A stretch of 64,000 nt of DNA. Source: Leptidea sinapis. Taxonomy: Eukaryota; Arthropoda; Insecta; Lepidoptera; Pieridae. The stretch is taken from the NCBI RefSeq assembly GCF_905404315.1, contig NC_066269.1:15630501-15694500 (forward strand). The letters are read 5' to 3'. Positions 1 through 12,307 of the stretch are shown piece by piece. Within the stretch, counting starts at the first letter, position 1; the number at the start of each line of letters is the position of its first letter. Below the pieces are notes generated by a model, which saw only the letters and a program-made list of their open reading frames with translations, did no database searches and was not told where the DNA came from. The position numbers were made by a program, and so were the translations under genes.

Positions 1-539
1 TACAATCGGGGTCTTGCAGTCTGTCTGGTGGAGAATTTTACAAAAAATATAATTACACATAGAGGTTACAGATTTATTTCTGTATTTGGTTATTCACAAC
101 TTTTGTGTAGCTCATTATGTTACTATACATAGAGGATGTGTTAACTTACCATCTTGATTCTAAATTGTTAGCTAATCCCTTCATAAATAAATATTTATTT
201 ATTAATTTAGCTTAAATTATATAAGTACACTTTTTTCTTATTAATATATCTTGCCAAACCTTAACGGTTTGTTGGCAAGTTATTGCGCTTAAAAAAGATT
301 TGATTATGTGTTCATACTTAACTACTACTTACTTTGAACTAAACTATTAGAACTTAAAACTAAATATTATTAGAACTATTACTATTAGAAAAATGAAACG
401 ATTTACATAAGCTGTTATACACTAGTATGTAGCATTATCGAGTAATATTAAATAATAGTTAGTGAGAGTTATTTAATGCTATTCAACAGCTCATTTTTTA
501 TTTAGACTAGAATATAATAAAATACGTAATAAAATACAT
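1..539. other. AT-rich DNA without a recognised feature
   Basis: Both strands are AT-rich with frequent stops. I see no gene, tRNA or clear repeat. The right end runs into the broken LINE that starts near 540. Confidence 0.5.
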
Positions 540-2506
540 AAAATTATAGAATATAAACGAAACGCATATTACATTAAACTGATAAGTGGTACTTTTAGAA
601 ACACAAAAAATATATACCAAATTGTTAATCAGATGTTAGGACGACAAAAATGATCAATCGATGAGGCAATACTTAAGGCGTTTAGTGCACAAGGGCTTTC
701 CAATGCAACTATTGCTCAACACTTCGCTAACGAATTCGATAATGCGGTGAAAGCCATTATTCTGAATTGTAACAATAAACTCATCAATGCTAAAAAGTTT
801 GATATAGGAACAGACTCTAGTATTCGCTTCCAAAATGTAACTAGTATTGATGTTCATAAGATTATTAAAAAATTAAATATTAATAAAGCTCCTGGACTCG
901 ATAATATTAAAGTTTCAGATATTAAAATTGTAGATAACGACATATCTGTGGCAATAGCTCATTTAATTAATCAGAGCGTAAAAACAGGACTGTATCCCGA
1001 CGAATTAAAAGTTGGATGTGTCAGACCGGTTTAAAAAAAGGGATCACGAAGTATTTTTAGTAATTATCGTCCAATTACACTACTTTCTTGTATTGATAAG
1101 ATTGTAGAAAAATGTATTAGTGACCAAATACATAGTTTCTATAGAAAACAGAACGTGATTTACCCAAATCAGTTTGGATTTCACGCTGGTAAAGGCGCAT
1201 TTGATCTTCTGTCAAAATTTACAAATGAAGTCAACTATCATCTGAATAAGAAAGAACAGGTGCTGGCTTTATTTATTAACTTTCGCGTGCATTTGAGATT
1301 TTGAAGCATAAACACCTGGTAGAGAAGCTTGATAAATGTGGTGTTTGTGGACCTTTATTAAAATGGTGCGAAAATTACCTCCGTAATAGAACTTTTACAG
1401 TTAAGATCGATACTGCATATAGTAGGCATGTATCATCTACAGAAGGTACAGCGCAGGGCTCAGTGCTGGGCCCTCTTCACTTTCTCTCATATGTAAATGA
1501 TATGCATAAAGGCATAAATTACTGCATGTGTTATCAATTTGCAGATGATACATGCCTTCTGATCGCTGATTTTAATTCATTGAATAAGTGGTGTTACGAT
1601 GCTGGTTTGGTAATTAACCCAGGTAAAACTAAGCTAATAATCATAAGATCACCAAACCTCACAAAACGTCCAATGGATGACATTCTTGCCTACGACCATA
1701 GTTGTTTGCACTCAAATAACAGCATTTGTAAATGCCCCGCTATCGAAGTAGTCGACTCTGTTACATATTTAGGCCTACATATAGATAGTAAATTCAATTG
1801 GAATAACCACATTGAATACGTCTGCAATAAGCTTAGGCAATTTTTAGCTAATATGACGATTTTAAGAAATCGTATTCATTTTAATGTAAAATTAATGTTA
1901 TATAATTCTCTAGCTCAATCTTATATACAATATGGTTTGAGTAGTTACGGACGTACATATAACTCCTATTTGAATGAAATATTTAAGCTTCAAAAAAGAA
2001 TATTAAAACTTTTGCCTAACAAAAATCAGAGTGACTATTCCGAAACTGAACTTTTTAAACATTGCAAAATTTTACCGGTGCAGGTACTGATGAAATATTC
2101 AATGTTAAAAGAAAACTTTTTCAATACTAAATACTGGGATAAAGTACAAGATCCTGTATGCACGCGGGCCGTCACTCGGGGCTGTTTATGCGCTCCGAGC
2201 GCGCTCAATAGATATGGCGAACGAATGAATGCTTACCTAGTTCCTCGCCTAATAAATGAATTACCCACTGATGTACGGAACTGTATAAGTCCTTGTAATA
2301 TTAAGAAAAAACTGAAGTCATACTTTTTAAGTCACTTAAAATAAATATATTTACACAATTTATCTAACTGGCACTAATGTTCTGTAGTTAATGTACCTAG
2401 ATTTAACTCTTTGTTAGCATATATTACAAACCCGTGTGGTTTTCTGATGCTAGCTTTAAGTATTTTCTTTTGTTAACTTTAATGTAAATAAATAAATAAA
2501 ATAATT
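540..2506 (+). mobile_element. Broken non-LTR retrotransposon (LINE), 3' half of ORF2
   Basis: This is the remains of a LINE that copied itself by target-primed reverse transcription. Reverse transcriptase sequence can be followed from about 540 to 2344. It is followed by roughly 150 bases of untranslated DNA ending in a short TAAATAAATAAA-type tail near 2487-2500, as expected for a LINE 3' end. No endonuclease is visible upstream, so the copy is 5' truncated. The style of the reverse transcriptase (NYRPITLLS, QGSVLGPL, FADD) suggests the jockey/CR1 superfamily; the exact clade is not settled. Confidence 0.8.
654..2344 (+). pseudogene. Reverse transcriptase pseudogene of the first LINE
   Basis: It would copy LINE RNA into DNA at the insertion site. 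In one frame from about 654 to 1034 there is the thumb-side lead-in with 'NKAPGLDNIKVSDIK', the conserved block ahead of the catalytic domain. A TAA at 1032-1034 interrupts the frame. After it, 1035-1300 still translates as KKGS..., NYRPITLLS and NQFGFHAG, and motif A reads LFINF with Asn where the catalytic Asp is expected. A second break lies near 1300. The 347-residue open frame 1301-2344 carries 'QGSVLGPLHFLSYVND' and the motif C box FADD at about residues 81-84. The segment after FADD is shorter than usual, which suggests an internal deletion. The C-terminal region ends with the stop at 2342-2344. With a lost motif A Asp and several breaks it cannot be active. Confidence 0.8.
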
Positions 2507-2869
2507 TGAAATTTTGTTAATTTTTTTAATTTGGGAACACTCCTCAGCCACGCTATCTCATTGTCTATGACTGGTACCACATATTCATTTGATCTAATCA
2601 TCTAAAAATCTTTTGCTATTTGGTATTTTGTTTTTAAATCAACAGGTAGTATTTTAGTTAATAAATACAGTTTTCGATAGTCACCTTTACAATTATTTTT
2701 ATCTTTTTCTCCTACCAAATATTTAAATACTACTTATTATATTAATACTTTAAAATTTGCTTAAAATAGCACTCAATTTTATGCATAACGCAGCAATATG
2801 TAACTTTAATTTATATTTTTTATCGACTACGAATCCTAGATATTTGTATTTTTCTATTACTGAACAATT
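2507..2869. other. AT-rich spacer between two LINEs
   Basis: No gene or repeat is recognised between the tail of the first LINE and the poly-T end of the next element. Confidence 0.4.
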
Positions 2870-2932
2870 ACAATTTTTTTTTTTATGGAATAGGAGGACA
2901 AACGAGCGTACGGGTCACCTGTTGTTAAGTGA

Positions 2933-5065
2933 TCACCGCCGCCCACAATCTCTTGCAACACCAGAGGAATCACAGGAGCGTTGTCGGCCTTTAAGGAAGG
3001 TGTACGCGCTTTTTTTGAAGGTACCCATGTCGTATCGTCCCTGAAACACCACACAAGGAAGCTCATTCCACAGCTTTGTATTACGTGGAAGAAAGCTCCT
3101 TGAAAACCGCACTGTGGAGGACCGCCACACATCCAGATGGTGAGGATGATATCCTAACTTGTGGCGTGTCGTGCGAAGGTGGAATTCGGCGGCAGGAATC
3201 AGGTTAAACAGCTCTTCGGAACACTCCCCGTGATAAATGCGGTAGAAGACACACAATGAAGCGACGTCTCTACGCAACGCCAAGTGATCCAGCCGTTCAC
3301 AGAGCACTGGGTCGCCGACAATTCGAGCTGCTCTGCGTTGCACGCGGTCAAATGGATCGAGCTGATACTGGGGTGCGCCAGACCAGAGATGACAGCAATA
3401 CTCCATGTGTGGCCCGACCTGCGCTTGGTAGAGCGCTAGTATGTGGGCCGGCTTGAAGTATTGCCGTGCTCTATTTATGACGCCCAGTTTCTTTGAAGCC
3501 AATTTGGCTTTGCCTTCCAGATGACCACGAAATTGGCAATCGCTCGAGATTTCGAGACCCAGTATTCCGATACTAGGCGAGGCTTTGAGGGAAGTGTTGT
3601 CGAAGAGCGGTGATACGACAAATGGGGTTTTTTTAGTGGTAAACGAGCAAACTTGAGGCTTCGGGGGGTTAAATTGAACAAGGTTCAATTTTCCCCATTC
3701 CGCGACCTTCTCAAGAGAGGACTCGATAGAAGACACAAGTTTCTCCCGGCACTGGTCGACGATTGCCCGAGAGAGACCTGCATGGCCCGTGTATATGGCA
3801 TCACCAGTGCTGTCGTCTGCATAGCAATGAATGTTGGAGGTGTCCAACATATCATTGATATGCAGAAAAAACAGCGTGGGTGACAGCACACAGCCTTGGG
3901 GCACTCCAGCATTCACGGGCTTCGGGTTCGAGCAATATCCGTCGACAACGACCTGTATGCTACGCCCAGTGAGGAAGCTGGAGGTCCACTTGCACAAGCT
4001 CTCGGGTAGCCGAAATGATGGAAGTTTGGAGAGGAGCGCCTTGTGCCATACACGATCAAAGGCCTTCGCTATATCCAGGCTAACTGCCAGGCCTTCCCCC
4101 TTGCTTTCAATAGCCACAGCCCATGTATGTGTCAGGTATACCAGAAGATCACCTGCCGACCGACCATGGCGAAACCCGTATTGTCGGTCGTTGATCAACT
4201 GGTGACCCTCTAGATATACCAAGAGCTGACGGCTAATTATGCTCTCCATGATTTTGGAGAGCAGGGAGGTAATAGCAATAGGCCTGTAGTTTGCCGGATC
4301 CGATCTGTCTCCTTTTTTTTGGATCGGATGGACAAGGGCAGACTTCCATGAGTCAGAGTGCCGGAATAAACGCGTTAGCACCGGCGTCAACTCAGGGGCA
4401 CACGTTCTAAGCACGATTGGAGAAATGCCAATCGGCCCGCTCGACTTCCTGACGTCCAACGAAAACAGAGCTCGCCTAACATTTTTCTGTCTGAACTGTA
4501 CTTCAGGCATAGAGCACTGACACCGCGGGATGGTCGGCGGTGTTATTCCGTTGTCGTCAAGAGTCGAGTTGGAGGCGAAAAGAGTGCACAAGAGATCGGC
4601 TTTCTCTTTTGCCGTATGGGCCAGGGTGTCATTCCTCATGTGCAACGGCGGCATGGACGGCTGGCTGAAGTTACCAAGAGCAGCTTTCGACAACGACCAG
4701 AACTTGTATGTTCCGGTCGGGTAACTGGAAAGCTGCTCGCCGATTTTGACGACGTGTTTTGACTTTGCACGGGCGATTTGCCGCTTAAAAAATCTGGAGG
4801 CACGGTTGTATTTCCTCTTAAGAACTGTGCAGTTCAGATCCTTTTTGCCCAGCGCCGCAACCCAACTTCGATACGCCTGTTTTTTGCAGTCAGATGCTGC
4901 TTTAACTGACGCATTGAACCAGGGCTGTGATCTGCCACCGATGGGTACTACAGAGTTTGGTATAAAAATATCCATACCCTGTAGTATCACATCGGCTACT
5001 GCAACGGTGCAGGCACTAGGATCATCCGAAGGGAAACAATACCCTGCCCCAAGGGTAGGATGCAA
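2933..5065 (-). pseudogene. LINE-A reverse transcriptase, 710-residue open frame
   Basis: This is the reverse transcriptase of LINE-A and is open over 710 residues, unusually long for this window. Landmarks in order are 'RKSSGPIGISP' (about 206-216, where the family usually has PDG), 'NYRPIAITSLLSKI' (about 260), 'QYGFRHGRSAGDLL' (about 294), motif A 'SLDIAKAFDRVWH' (about 328), 'GVPQGCVLSPTLF' (about 390) and motif C 'YADD' (about 418). The catalytic Asp residues of motifs A and C are present. The segment between 'RLFRHS' and 'DSWKSALVHP' looks about six residues short compared with my memory of related proteins. The C-terminal region has the 'HMEYCCHLWSGAP' and 'TTKLWNELP'-type blocks (here 'NTKLWNELP') and ends at 2933. 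It is cut off from the endonuclease by a frameshift, so it is probably not made as one working protein. Confidence 0.88.
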
Positions 5066-5630
5066 AAAAGGAACGCATCCTATCCCAATCTGCTGACTTG
5101 TAGTGCCAAACGCGGCGGGTCGCTGGTGGTCTGCGACGTTTGCGTCGGATAGGCACTACACTTCTGACCAGGCAATGGTCGGACATTCCGAGAGGGGCGT
5201 CGACAAAGACCTGGTAACCATCGGGATGTGTAGTCAGCAGAAGATCCAATAAGGACGGCATGTAGCTATCCACATCCGGGAGCCGCGTTGGCGACTCAAC
5301 CAATTGGGACAGACCATACGCCAATGCAAAATTATACACAGATCGCCCTGCGTAGTCTGTGGTACGTGATCCAAGCCATTCGGCATTGTGCCCGTTGAAA
5401 TCACCCAAGACTAAGATTTCAGCGGAGGGGATCTGTGCAAGTACGTCGTCAATTGCCGCTTGAACGCAGCCCATGAGATGATCGGTTTCTGCATTACCAC
5501 TATGGAACCTGTAGACACACGCATAGATGCGTACGCGGTCCTCTAAGTCTTTACGGAGCCAGAGAGTGGACAGGTCCCTACCTTCAAAATTGCTGAGACG
5601 GCGACAGCAGATATCCTCCCTAATTGCCAT
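5022..5630 (-). pseudogene. LINE-A AP-like endonuclease domain, N-terminally truncated
   Basis: This is the apurinic-type endonuclease part of the LINE polyprotein, which nicks the target so that reverse transcription can start. The 202-residue frame shows 'ILVLGDFNGHN' at about residues 70-80, matching the GDFN catalytic motif, and 'GMSDHCLV' at about 149-156, matching the SDH motif near the end of the domain. The usual N-terminal third (with the catalytic Glu) is absent: an in-frame TAG lies just upstream of the ATG at 5628-5630, so this Met is the first open position and not the ancestral start. The frame ends at 5022, while the downstream reverse transcriptase continues in another frame from about 5065. 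A single-base indel between about 5035 and 5060 explains the break, because both frames overlap there. Confidence 0.82.
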
Positions 5631-5860
5631 CGGTCCTCGACACTAACCTATGCGAAACTTAGCGGCACTAGGCCGCTACTTCATGCCGGTATTCTGTGCG
5701 AGTGTGGTAATTAACCCGGACGAGTCTGGCACGATTGTGCTGACGTCAAATGACGGCAGCGTGACTCTCCCACTTCTAAAAAGCCCTTAGTCGCCTCTTA
5801 CGACACCCATGGGCCTAGGACTCCCCTATTCTTTTTACGCCCCGGGAAAATTACAGGGCA
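5631..5860 (-). other. LINE-A 5' region
   Basis: This stretch is GC-richer than its surroundings and contiguous with the element. It contains 'GTCGTAAGAGGCGACTAAGG' and 'GTAATTTTCCCGGGGCGTAA' on the minus strand. No long frame is open because the N-terminal endonuclease coding region is missing or deleted. Confidence 0.5.
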
Positions 5861-5950
5861 ATTGGTTATGAATATATACAATTATATATGATAATTACAA
5901 ATATGATATGAGCGTTTTTAGTATACCCACTACAAAGTATTGCTGATAGA

Positions 5951-6237
5951 TTAATGCCGGCTAGATTATGAGTACCACGGTGCTTATTTCTGCCGTGAAG
6001 TAGTAATGTGTACACATTACTTTCTGGGTCTGAAGAGCACGTAGCGAGTGAAATTACTGAGCAAATAAGACTTCAATATCTTACGTCTCAAGGTGACGAG
6101 CGCAATCGTACCGCCGCTCAGAATTTTTGGCTTATTGAAGAATCCTGAGTGGCATTACATTGTAATGGGTAGGGCATATCAAATGCCATCAGCTGAACGT
6201 CCTGCTCGTAACTTATTTTTATAAAAAAAAAAAAACA
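5951..6237 (+). repeat. Repeat B copy (about 290 bp, 3' poly-A)
   Basis: This is a member of the most numerous short repeat here. It begins within 'CGGCTAGATTATG', passes through a GAGCGCAAT block and ends with 'TTATTTTTATAAAAAAAA'. It is the only one of ten copies with the poly(A) at the right-hand end, so it lies on the plus strand. It is probably a SINE or the 3' end of a LINE. Confidence 0.75.
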
Positions 6238-6239
6238 AA

Positions 6240-8395
6240 ATTGTATACAATTTATTAAATGATAAAAGGAACTATCTGTATTTGTATATATTTTCTTGAT
6301 TATAAATCGAGGTGTCCACTACGCTCAGAGGTGATTCGTTTTGAAGGTCCATTTCGTATCAGTTGAAGTTGGCGATCAATCCAGCTTAACAGCTCTGTGG
6401 ACGACATTTGTTATTGGGCAAAAGTTTAATATCACAGTTATTTTGCTTTGCTGGTTTTATGTAGGTATGTATATGAAGTTCCACAAGAATTGAAGATGTC
6501 ATAGGATAAGTCGACTATAGAATATATATTTTATGTATAATAGTCAAATTATCCTCTACAATCTCTCTAATTTAAGTTTTTAATTTTTTTAAAGATAAGC
6601 AGTGAATTTGTTTTTAAGATTTAATTTTTATTTAAATTTGAAAAGTCACTTCATGGTTAGTCCCACTGTAATAAATATCCTGATTTGATAATGGAATAGA
6701 TATCATAGTGTGTTTTTGTGTTTTTATACGCTTTATATTAGCTTCACCTGTATGTTTGTATGCATGTTTGTAACCGACTTCTTTGGGCGCGATTATGACC
6801 CACTTTAAACGGCTAGATTTCGTTGAAACTTTGTAGATTTATAGAGGACCGATGACATTACACTAATTTCATAAAATTATTCAATTTTTCAATTTGCGAA
6901 ATATGATTTTTGTTAATTTATATAATTTTCATCTATAATCGATAAGGCAGGAATTGATGTTAAAGTACTTAATAGTTTTAAAAATACGCTTTTATAGAAA
7001 ATTTAACTAAAAAATGAAAAATAAATAATAGTTAAAAGAAACTAAAAAGCACGCTTTATATAAAATTCAACTAAACTAACATAACATCATTTTAACATCA
7101 AATCTAGCGTTTATTAGTAAATTAAATATCTAATTCGTCACTAGATCAATTCAATATTAAGTATGTTAAGCATTTGTTACACTTTGACCCTAATTAACAT
7201 TTATATATTTATCGAAAATACACGAGACTGGCCACAAAACGTATTAACTTCGTGTAATTAACAGAATGCGATCAGCTAATTAGATACTGTAATTGGAATT
7301 TGGAACCTGCGAGTGTAAAGGCAGATAATGCAAATTTTTCACAACAGTAGCAATGTATAAAAATGCAAGTAACCATTTAGTACTTGTTTGATGATTTATG
7401 AAAATATCTTTCACTTATTTGTATTTAATTGCGTTCGTAAACTATACTTACAATTATATTTTTTTAAGTGTTTCTTAACTGTATCAAAATATTATTTATT
7501 GATTTCCTAAGAATGGTTATATATTCCGGTAATGTTACAAGAAAATCATTTAATTTTTTTTTTCAAAACGTGCTAATTAATATTTTTGAGGTTTGTCACT
7601 CAGCACCTAAATCATTACACACTTTCACATTTGACGTGAAGGAAGACAGATTTAGCTGTCTATTAATACATATTATACTTACTGTTAGAAGGCAGTTGAT
7701 AAAAATAATATAGCACAACTACATATTAATTATAAATTGCGTTCAGAATCCCATCTTATCTTTAGGTCCTGTCATTTCCTATTTCTATCCAGTTAGTACG
7801 TAATTATTGAATTACACCATGTGTCGTATTATATTTTTGTAAAATATATTTTATAAATACTTTATATTTGAATTTTTCGAGGTCAATGATACTACAACGT
7901 TAAAGCAATTGAATAAAATTTAATAAAAAAAAAATTTAATTCAATAAAAATAAAAATCCAATCTGAATCTCCACGATTGAGTCACAAATAAGAAAAACCT
8001 GTTTAATTTGAACGTAGAGTATGGGTGAGTATGCATTAATCAATATGTCTCCTGCTAGATAGGGGATGGACAACATTGCGTCAACATGTAATTAGTAAGT
8101 CTTAAAACAATACATTAGTTCGCTTCAAGAACTGTATGATAAATTAAAAAAAAATGTGTGAAATTCACATGTGGTAGAAGTGAAACTATTAAACATTTTG
8201 GCTTAAAGATAATGAGACGAATGTAAAATTTCGTGAAGGGGTTAATTAGGTTTTAGTAATGATCATAGTGATACAAGTGTGATTATTATTTTACGTGTAT
8301 ATATTTCACAGATTTAGTCAGACTTTCTTGACTACATTTTCGAAAAATGATACAAGAGGCTAACTAAAGAATGAAATAAATACTTTGGTCTACTG
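6240..8395. other. AT-rich DNA, mostly unassigned
   Basis: I see no coding capacity. A piece near 6760-6850 reads like the 'NNCGGCTNGATTT..GAAACTTT' repeat that also occurs at 10.8, 33.9 and 49.4 kb. The open frame at 7468-7713 looks like chance. Confidence 0.4.
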
Positions 8396-8399
8396 CGTC

Positions 8400-8765
8400 A
8401 ATTACTGTTTTTGATCTTGTTGAATAGTGCGACTGCTGCACACATTCAAATTTAATTTGGCGTGCAAAAATGTAATCAACAGAATCGTTGTATCCGATGC
8501 AAAATTTAAATTTAACCTCTAAGCTGCATATGAAGTCCTGGTACAAGTTGCTAGGATAACACATGATTTCAACCGCTTTGAAAGACATTAATATCACTGC
8601 TACAATACTTATGTACTCCTGGTGTCTATGTACTAATTCTTCGTGCGCATGTCTTTAGAATATATTAAGGTATACTCGCGTAATACATAATATGACAATC
8701 GATTCTTCAACTATGATCGTCTTGGTACTATTTAAAGCTTCCTATCTAATTTCTTCCGAGAAATC
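8400..8765 (-). repeat. Repeat F copy 1 (pair with 55.1 kb)
   Basis: About 240 bases (8525-8765) match 55115-55365 in the same orientation with many substitutions. Shared pieces include 'TGATTTCAACCGCT', 'CTCCTGGTGT', 'TCGTGCGCATG' and 'CTTCCTATCT'. On the minus strand both copies open a reading frame with the pattern AVEIxCxxSNxYQDFI near the start (77 residues here, 8597-8364). I do not recognise the family. Confidence 0.65.
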
Positions 8766-8948
8766 TTATGAATTTTTATATCTGTCTCTTTCCACGGTCT
8801 CACTTTTTAGTTTTATCAACTTATATTCTGCGGTCGACATTAATTTATCATAATATCTAAGATATGTGCGACCAATATGACCAATGCGTCTGATATACTG
8901 TAAAATATTAAAATGAGGGTTGGTACGCATTTAAAGTAAATGTATGGA

Positions 8949-9217
8949 GTTCCCACCATCTGAATTAGTGGCGTTCCTCGCCAGTGCTAGTTTCAAGGAA
9001 CTTACTTCCACTGACAACCAAGCTCTGGAATGACTTTCCTTGTGCGGTGGTTCCAGTATTATACGACATGCGTACATTCAAAAAAAGCGCGCACACTTTT
9101 CTAAAAGGCCAGCAACGCTCCTGTGATTCCTCTGGACTTGAAAGAGAATTTTGACGGCGGTGATCACTTAACATCAGGCGACCCGCACGCTCGTATGTCC
9201 TCCTCTTCCATAAAAAG
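8949..9217 (+). mobile_element. LINE-A 3' fragment
   Basis: This is the last 270 bases of LINE-A, from 'TGGCGTTCCTCGCC' to 'TCTTCCATAAAAAG', matching the minus-strand end of the long copy at about 3135-2880. It is diverged and frameshifted, and heavily 5' truncated. Confidence 0.8.
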
Positions 9218-9219
9218 TG

Positions 9220-10790
9220 AAATGACCGAGATTTAAAAAAAACCTATAGTTATTATCAGATATTCAGTATAATTGTGCTATATAGGATATTATTACTGCA
9301 TTAACTATAACAGCTATAGACCTAGTTAGTTCGAACAGAATTATCCGCATAGAATTCGCTCTAAAGCCACTGTTCTTGCAGGCATAATGAATCTACTGAC
9401 CTGTGGTTTTCCATCGCAATTTAGCATTCTAAATGAATTTTCTATATTACATAAAGAAAACCTTTGGGAAATTGTTGGCACAAGGTTTTAGATTTAAAAA
9501 CTTGATTAAATCGTGCTTTATTTTATTAGAAGTCACTGTACAAGTTTTATTATTAATGAAGTAAAAAGTTATTACAAAATAATACATCGTTCATAAATCT
9601 AAAGAAAAGTTAATAAGCATTTGTAAGATTCATATTTTTGTATTCATTGAATCGAACGCGGAGTTTGAAACATCAATAAATAAAAGAATTTGAATTATAT
9701 CCACATCAATGCGTATAATTTGATTTAATAATTATATTAAGCGTCATCGTTCAGTAATGTTAACAACATTCATATTTATCAAATGATAAAATATTTAATA
9801 AAACAAGTAAGCAACTATGAGAATGCACTACAACAGTGACCAATATTGAGTTAGTTTATCCTCTTCTTAAAGTAATCTTATGTATAAAATTCTGATGTCG
9901 CGGTGTTTGTTACCAAACTAGTCCGAAACTTTTTTTATATTTTTATGTAACTATAACAAATACATACAATTTCAAATTTTCACCCGTCTACGATCAACAC
10001 CTATTTTTGTATTATTATATTTTATATTATTCTGTTCCATCCAAAAATCCGCAATAGGGTTGCAAGATTTTATGTACGATATGGGTAGGTCCGAGAATCG
10101 GTCCTCATCCCATTACTACCCCAAAAATATTAGAGCTATATATCACTTGATATAATAGAATTTTATTTGTTAATATTTAAATCAATTCCACCGCTTCGTA
10201 ATAAAATGGCTCTCTGAGAGAGGACGTAGAATACTAACTGTACGTCGTCTCTCAACGTAAGCTTTTCAATAATATTCCTATTTCACTTTCTTCTTCAGTT
10301 TTAGTAAAATTAAATATCTAAACTAAGTATAGTGTAGTAAGTTATATATTTTTGTATAAATATCTTCATGTGTTATTTACTCATAGACTTTTATCACTCT
10401 TTAAATAATCATGTCTATTTATACCGTATCTATAAATTCTATAAAGGTCTACGATCATTATCTGTGAAGCTTTCCTTCTGGGTGCCCTGAAATATAATGT
10501 AAGATGTCTTCCATTATTTGGAAAATATTGCACAGCAGCATCTCTTGTGCATTTTCTATTGATGTTCGTAAGCATGTTAGTAAATTTATGAATAAATTGC
10601 AGAAATAGGATATAGATGAGTTTTGTTCTCATGTTTAGGTGATGTACCAATATTTGAGAACAATGACATATCAGGCCCGTTTGATTTAAAAGTCCATGTA
10701 TATTACGGTAAAAATGATCCACAGGCAATCGAGATAACTTAGAATCTAGAAAGGTAAACAAGAAAGCTGCAATTCACGAATCCTTACGTT
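9220..10790. other. AT-rich DNA, unassigned
   Basis: The only long frame is 126 residues on the minus strand (10761-10381), without motifs I recognise. Its composition (many Ile, Leu, Asn, Tyr, His) follows the AT-rich base composition, so I treat it as chance. Nothing else is visible. Confidence 0.4.
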
Positions 10791-10794
10791 CTTG

Positions 10795-11456
10795 TATGTA
10801 AATTAGTTTATCGTCAAAATTCATTAATTCCCTTTCACGCCTAAACCACTCAACCGATTTCGATAAATTTTAATACAAAGATAGAATAGAGCTTCGAAAT
10901 GGACCTTTTATTGCGAAAAAATAAATGAAGGGATTGAAATAGGGGATGAAATTTTGTATTCAGGCACTTGATAAATATTTAGTCTAGCGTTTTATTACAT
11001 TTCGACCTATGTAGGGATAGAATAAGGGATGAAAATTCGTATGTATGAAAGTACAAACAAGGTCACGCTTTTGATCGATTTTGATTATATTTGGTAGAAA
11101 AATAGACTAGATCTAGGGAACGGAAATCAGCTACCAATTTTCGAATCGTCATTTTCGGAGGTAAAACCTTGAAACTTTGTATTTAGGCACTTGATAAGAT
11201 GTAATTTATTAACATTTGTTCGAGAATTTTGGAAATTTATTCCTACATGGGGATTAAATAGGAGATTAGTTCGCAGGGAAATACTATTGAAGAGACTGTC
11301 CACAATTACAAGGGATATCTGCTGTATCGTAGAAGAGCGGCGCACCGGCAGCGTGAAGAGCAGTTTTTGTGTGTATTATTTGCAAAGTATTATATAAAAT
11401 AAAAATGCTGTCCGTAGTAACTATCCCACGAGGACGAAGTCGCGAGTAAAAGCTAG
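10795..11456 (+). mobile_element. Helitron-like non-autonomous element (3' end)
   Basis: The stretch contains 'CACTCAACCGATTTCGATAA' near 10847 and ends in 'GACGAAGTCGCGAGTAAAAG' then CTAG at 11453-11456, followed by T. A CTRR terminus followed by host T is the 3' signature of Helitrons. The 5' TC end is not clear. No Rep/helicase coding is present. Confidence 0.5.
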
Positions 11457-11459
11457 TAT

Positions 11460-12300
11460 TGCTCGCGTAGATTCCTGCGTATTACTTCAATTCAAGTCAC
11501 ATTTTGGTTTGATTGGAATGAAACAAACACTATTTGTCATACATCAGTCATAACAATTAAAATAATATTTTTTAATGATTTCATTTAGGTAATGTATAAA
11601 TAGCGTTAATAATATATTATATATATCTTATTGCCAGATGTTTATGATATAAACACGTTAAAATTTAAATTGAGACCCTGTGGACCTAAGTTATTAATAA
11701 GTACTAGCTACTGCCTAAGTTTCGGATTTGTTCTCAATTTCATGCGCTTAAGTTTCTTTCTGTGGAAGTCTTCTTAATTTAAAAAGAAATCAACATTATT
11801 CACTCTCCATTAAATGAGCTGTTTGCCAGTGTAAGCCCGGTCAATATTGGTTCAGACACTTGGAAAATATTTTGTTTTGAAGTAATTAATTATGCTAAAA
11901 CACTCAAATGTGAAAATAATAAAAATAAATAATTTTGACATTAACACTGATTTAATTTAATTTGAGTCTTTTGAAAACGGTACAAATATGTAAAAATCCA
12001 TAATTATCTGATAGGAACAGAGCTCTTTATTCTGCATTTAATCTTAAAAATAATATATTTAAAAAATATATATAAGTAACCTCTGTTACGATAACAATAT
12101 TGTTTTTTTAGATTACAATTTTGAGACTTATTTTCTTAGTATTAATAGTACTACTAGTAGCTATAAATGCTGAAACAGGCATTAAAAATGGGATTATTAA
12201 TACATTCAAAATATAAATATAATTGACCACTAAAATGCAGTTCAAATTTTATCAATGATCTGAGTTTAGCATTGATAGCACAATATTGTATATTTCTTAA
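11460..12300. other. AT-rich DNA, unassigned
   Basis: No gene or repeat recognised. Confidence 0.4.
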
Positions 12301-12307
12301 AAAATAA

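Larger units (their letters stand above)
2872..5860 (-). mobile_element. LINE-A: long non-LTR retrotransposon copy (endonuclease + reverse transcriptase)
   Basis: This is the longest copy of the dominant LINE family here. Read on the minus strand it runs from about 5860, through endonuclease (5630-5022) and reverse transcriptase (5065-2933), to a 3' end at 2872-2890 that is a homopolymer T run on the plus strand, i.e. a poly(A) tail after 'CCATAAAA'. The 5' 200 bases (5640-5860) are GC-richer and contain 'GTCGTAAGAGGCGACTAAGG', a motif I recall from 5' regions of several lepidopteran LINEs. The family resembles jockey/X-type elements. Truncated relatives of its 3' end lie near 9.0, 17.4-18.3, 27.0, 33.4, 35.4, 36.4, 41.0, 52.2 and 53.2 kb. 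Confidence 0.88.

Noticed and set aside
3256..5096. Several plus-strand frames across LINE-A
   Set aside because: They are antisense shadows of the reverse transcriptase and endonuclease.
10381..10761. 126-residue open frame on the minus strand as a possible host gene
   Set aside because: No recognisable motif, composition follows AT-rich DNA, no relative in the window and no splice or promoter context.
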